Made by a program: the position numbers and the translations under genes
Shown: one piece after another, positions 61,966 to 64,000 of the stretch
Layout: each line of letters starts with the position of its first letter
How positions within the stretch are numbered: the first letter of the stretch is position 1
Notes under the pieces: generated by a model
Seen by the model: the letters and a program-made list of their open reading frames with translations, nothing else
What the model was told of the DNA's origin: nothing
Databases searched by the model: none
Assembly (NCBI GenBank): GCA_029690005.1
Contig: CP121458.1
Coordinates: forward strand, 3,968,001 to 4,032,000
Origin: Prescottella defluvii
GTDB taxonomy: Bacteria > Actinomycetota > Actinomycetes > Mycobacteriales > Mycobacteriaceae
Direction: 5' to 3'
Length of the DNA: 64,000 nucleotides

Positions 61966-63402
61966 ATGACCGACACCGACTCCGGCGACCGGCCCGCGAC
62001 GGCGCACGCGTCGGTCGTTCTGGCCGTGATGTTCTCGGCCGCAGCGGCGTTGGGCGGCTTCTTGTTCGGCTACGACACCGCCGTCATCAACGGCGCCGTG
62101 AACGCGATCCGCGACCGCTACGACATCGGCGCCGGAGCGACCGGACTGTCGGTGTCGCTGACGCTCCTCGGGGCCGCGCTCGGCGCGTGGGTCGCGGGCA
62201 CCATCGCCGACCGACTCGGCCGCATCCGGGTCATGCGGATCGCGGCGGTGCTCTTCGTCATCGGCGCTCTGGGCTCGGCGTTCCCGTTCGGCATCGTGGA
62301 TCTCACCTTGTGGCGCGTATTGGGCGGCGTGGCAGTCGGTTTCGCGTCCGTCATCGCGCCGGCGTACATCGCGGAGATCGCGCCCGCGGCCATCCGCGGC
62401 CGCCTGGGGTCGATGTACCAACTGGCGATCGTCCTCGGGATCGCCGTCTCCCAGTTGGTGAACTACGCGATCTCCGCGGCCGCCGGCGGCGGGCGCGGCG
62501 ACCTGCTCGGTGTCGAGGCCTGGCAGTGGATGCTCGCGATCGAGTCGATTCCCGCCGTGATCTACCTGGTCATGACGTTCACGATCCCGGAGTCACCCCG
62601 GCACCTCGTGCGGTGCGGCCGCGAGGACGACGCCCGCGCGATCATCGGCGAACTCGAGGGCGGCGACCCGCAGGCCATCTCGCACCGGATCGAGGAGATC
62701 CGTACCTCGCTCGGTGCCGAACGCGCCCGGGTGGGCGTGCGGGCCCTGTTCGCCAAGTCCACCGGAGTCGCCGGGCTCGTGTCGCTCGGCATCACGCTGG
62801 CCGCGCTCCAGCAGTTCGTCGGCATCAACGTGATCTTCTACTACTCGAGCACGCTGTGGCAGGCCGTCGGCTTCGGTGAGGACCGCTCGCTGCTCATCAG
62901 TGTCGTCAGCGCCCTGGTCAACATCGTCGGCACGTTCGTCGCGATCGCCGTGATCGACCGCATCGGCCGCCGCCCACTGCTGCTGATCGGCTCGGTCGGC
63001 ATGGCCGCCTCGCTCGCCACCGCCGCCGTCTGTTTCCATTCGGCAACGATCACGCGCAACGCGGAAGGCGAGTCGGTCGCGACCCTCACCGGCGCGGGCG
63101 GCACCATCGCGCTGATCGCCGCGAACGCCTTCGTCTTCTTCTTCGCGCTGTCGTGGGGCCCGGTCGTCTGGGTGCTGATCAGCGAAATGTTCCCCAACCG
63201 GGTCCGAGCCGCCGCCGTCGGCATCGCGACCGCGTCCAACTGGGTCGCGAACTTCCTCGTCTCGGCCACGTTCCCGTCGCTGGCCGACTGGAACCTCTCG
63301 CTCACCTACGGCGGCTACGCCCTGATGGCGCTGCTGTCGATCGCCGTGGTGTCCCGGTTCGTCACCGAAACCCGTGGCCGGACGCTCGAACAGGCCGGCT
63401 GA
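61966..63402 (+). CDS. Sugar-porter family MFS transporter
   Basis: Intact 478-aa transporter of the MFS sugar-porter family, likely importing a monosaccharide or polyol with protons. Signatures: GGFLFGYDTAVINGAVNAIR, GTIADRLGRIRVMR (loop 2-3), RVLGGVAVGFASVIAPAYIA, IPESPRHLV after helix 6, QQFVGINVIFYYSSTLWQ in helix 7, IDRIGRRPLLL, and a C-terminal VTETRGRTLE. The ATG at 61966 follows GGAGGT. The substrate cannot be assigned. Confidence 0.92.
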   Translation: MTDTDSGDRPATAHASVVLAVMFSAAAALGGFLFGYDTAVINGAVNAIRDRYDIGAGATGLSVSLTLLGAALGAWVAGTIADRLGRIRVMRIAAVLFVIGALGSAFPFGIVDLTLWRVLGGVAVGFASVIAPAYIAEIAPAAIRGRLGSMYQLAIVLGIAVSQLVNYAISAAAGGGRGDLLGVEAWQWMLAIESIPAVIYLVMTFTIPESPRHLVRCGREDDARAIIGELEGGDPQAISHRIEEIRTSLGAERARVGVRALFAKSTGVAGLVSLGITLAALQQFVGINVIFYYSSTLWQAVGFGEDRSLLISVVSALVNIVGTFVAIAVIDRIGRRPLLLIGSVGMAASLATAAVCFHSATITRNAEGESVATLTGAGGTIALIAANAFVFFFALSWGPVVWVLISEMFPNRVRAAAVGIATASNWVANFLVSATFPSLADWNLSLTYGGYALMALLSIAVVSRFVTETRGRTLEQAG

Positions 63403-63404
63403 GA

Positions 63405-64000
63405 CTAGGCCCAGTGCGGCGGCCGCGACAACACCGACGGCAGCCGCGTCCCGCCGTCGCCGCGCGCCGCGTTCACCTGGAACTGTGTGAGGAACAGCGC
63501 GTCCGACAGATCCGCGCCCCGCACGTCGGCGCCGCGCAGATCGGCGCCGATGAGGTCCGCGCTCCGCAGATCCGCCCGCCGCAGATCCGCGCCGATCAAC
63601 CACGCCCCACGCAGGTTCGCCCCACGCAGGTCCTTGCCGGCGAGCTTCGCACCCATCAGGTCCGCGCCGCGATGATTGCGGCGACGCCCGGCACCGCCGC
63701 ACGTGCCAGCTCGCTGACCTCGAGCAGCACCACGTTCACCCGCTCCCGGTGCCCGGAGACGTCGAGGCCGGCGAGCAGAGTCGCGTCGGACGCCGTGAGC
63801 GAGGCTGTCTCCCCACGCAACCGGGTGAGATCGTCGTGCAGGCGCGACGCGGCGCCGATCCGCAGCGACTCGTCGATGTACCACAGCAATTCGTGCAGCT
63901 GACGCATCACCGGGAAGACGTCGAACATCGGGCGGGCGACGTCCGGGGCACCGCGCCAGTCTCGGCCCGCGAACGTCTCCTGCGACACCTTCTGGCCGGC
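63405..64000 (-). CDS. Pentapeptide-repeat protein (N-terminus beyond window; one frameshift)
   Basis: The C-terminal third is a run of A(D/N)LxG-type pentapeptides ([20 protein letters not shown], then [20 protein letters not shown]), which fold as a right-handed beta-helix. The upstream part ([20 protein letters not shown]) is helical. A frameshift near 63675 joins the two. A GTG at 63988 is possible, but the frame stays open to the window edge, so the true start is probably outside. Function unknown; some relatives mimic DNA and protect gyrase, but this cannot be assumed. Confidence 0.75.
   Translation of the reverse strand, partial: RPEGVAGDVRGPRLARCPGRRPPDVRRLPGDASAARIAVVHRRVAADRRRVAPARRSHPVAWGDSLAHGVRRDSARRPRRLRAPGAGERGAARGQRAGTCGGAGRRRNHRGADLMGAKLAGKDLRGANLRGAWLIGADLRRADLRSADLIGADLRGADVRGADLSDALFLTQFQVNAARGDGGTRLPSVLSRPPHWA

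Overview
The window is high-GC actinobacterial DNA from the mycolic-acid group (order Mycobacteriales), most like Rhodococcus or a close relative. The evidence is an antigen-85-type mycolyltransferase, the phosphatidylinositol-mannoside genes pgsA-patA-pimA, an AftC-like arabinofuranosyltransferase, a wax ester synthase/DGAT, an MmpL transporter and a KstR-type operator. From general knowledge, 1-19 kb follows the M. tuberculosis order secF-secD-yajC-ruvBAC-yebC-pdxT-tesB-pdxS-Nudix-pimA-patA-pgsA-HIT-thrS. The stretch at 32-52 kb follows the Rv2669-Rv2681 order (GNAT, ZapE, RibD-like, hydrolase, aftC, msrB, hemQ, hemY, hemE, DUF3000, RNase D).

Layout. 1-3.4 kb: protein export (secF, secD, yajC). 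3.5-6.7 kb: Holliday-junction processing (ruvBAC) and yebC. 7-8 kb: mycolyltransferase. 8-12.4 kb: PLP synthesis (pdxT, pdxS), a permease and a thioesterase. 12.5-19 kb: a tightly overlapping minus-strand phospholipid/PIM operon with thrS. 19-20.2 kb: a gene fragment and a SIMPL lipoprotein.

20,264-28,201 is an integrated element of about 7.9 kb in the 3' end of a tRNA-Val(CAC) gene, bounded by 25-bp direct repeats. It carries a tyrosine integrase, an excisionase-like protein, a RepA-like ATPase, a cluster of iteron-like repeats, small Cys-rich proteins, a terminase-small-subunit-like protein and a two-gene minus-strand cargo of unknown function. It has no capsid, tail or conjugation genes. 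It looks like a phage satellite or a small replicating integrative element and is the most interesting object here.

28.7-29.3 kb: a tRNA cluster (Gly-Cys-Val-Gly-Val) with a local duplication. 29.5-32.7 kb: GH1 beta-glucosidase, MFS transporter, GNAT. 32.8-38 kb: zapE, a RibD-like reductase, a hydrolase-like lipoprotein, aftC, msrB. 38-43 kb: a GntR/DUF1648 pair with its operator, a hydrolase-like protein, a molybdopterin oxidoreductase and a remnant of a second copy of its 3' end. 43-46.3 kb: haem genes hemQ, hemY, hemE. 46.3-51.9 kb: DUF3000, a lipid-ester module (esterase, WS/DGAT, hydrolase) with a KstR-like box, and RNase D. 52-55.3 kb: fadA-fadB beta-oxidation operon. 55.4-60.6 kb: a secreted protein, a secretory-lipase-like protein, a micro-ORF and an MmpL transporter. 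60.8-64 kb: an iron-regulated siderophore-binding lipoprotein, a sugar transporter and a pentapeptide-repeat protein cut by the window edge.

Quality caveat: well over thirty genes, most of them conserved housekeeping genes, are interrupted by single-base frameshifts. Most look like loss of one base in a short G or C run. These are far more likely sequencing or assembly errors than real pseudogenes. Coordinates given for such genes span the reconstructed reading frame.
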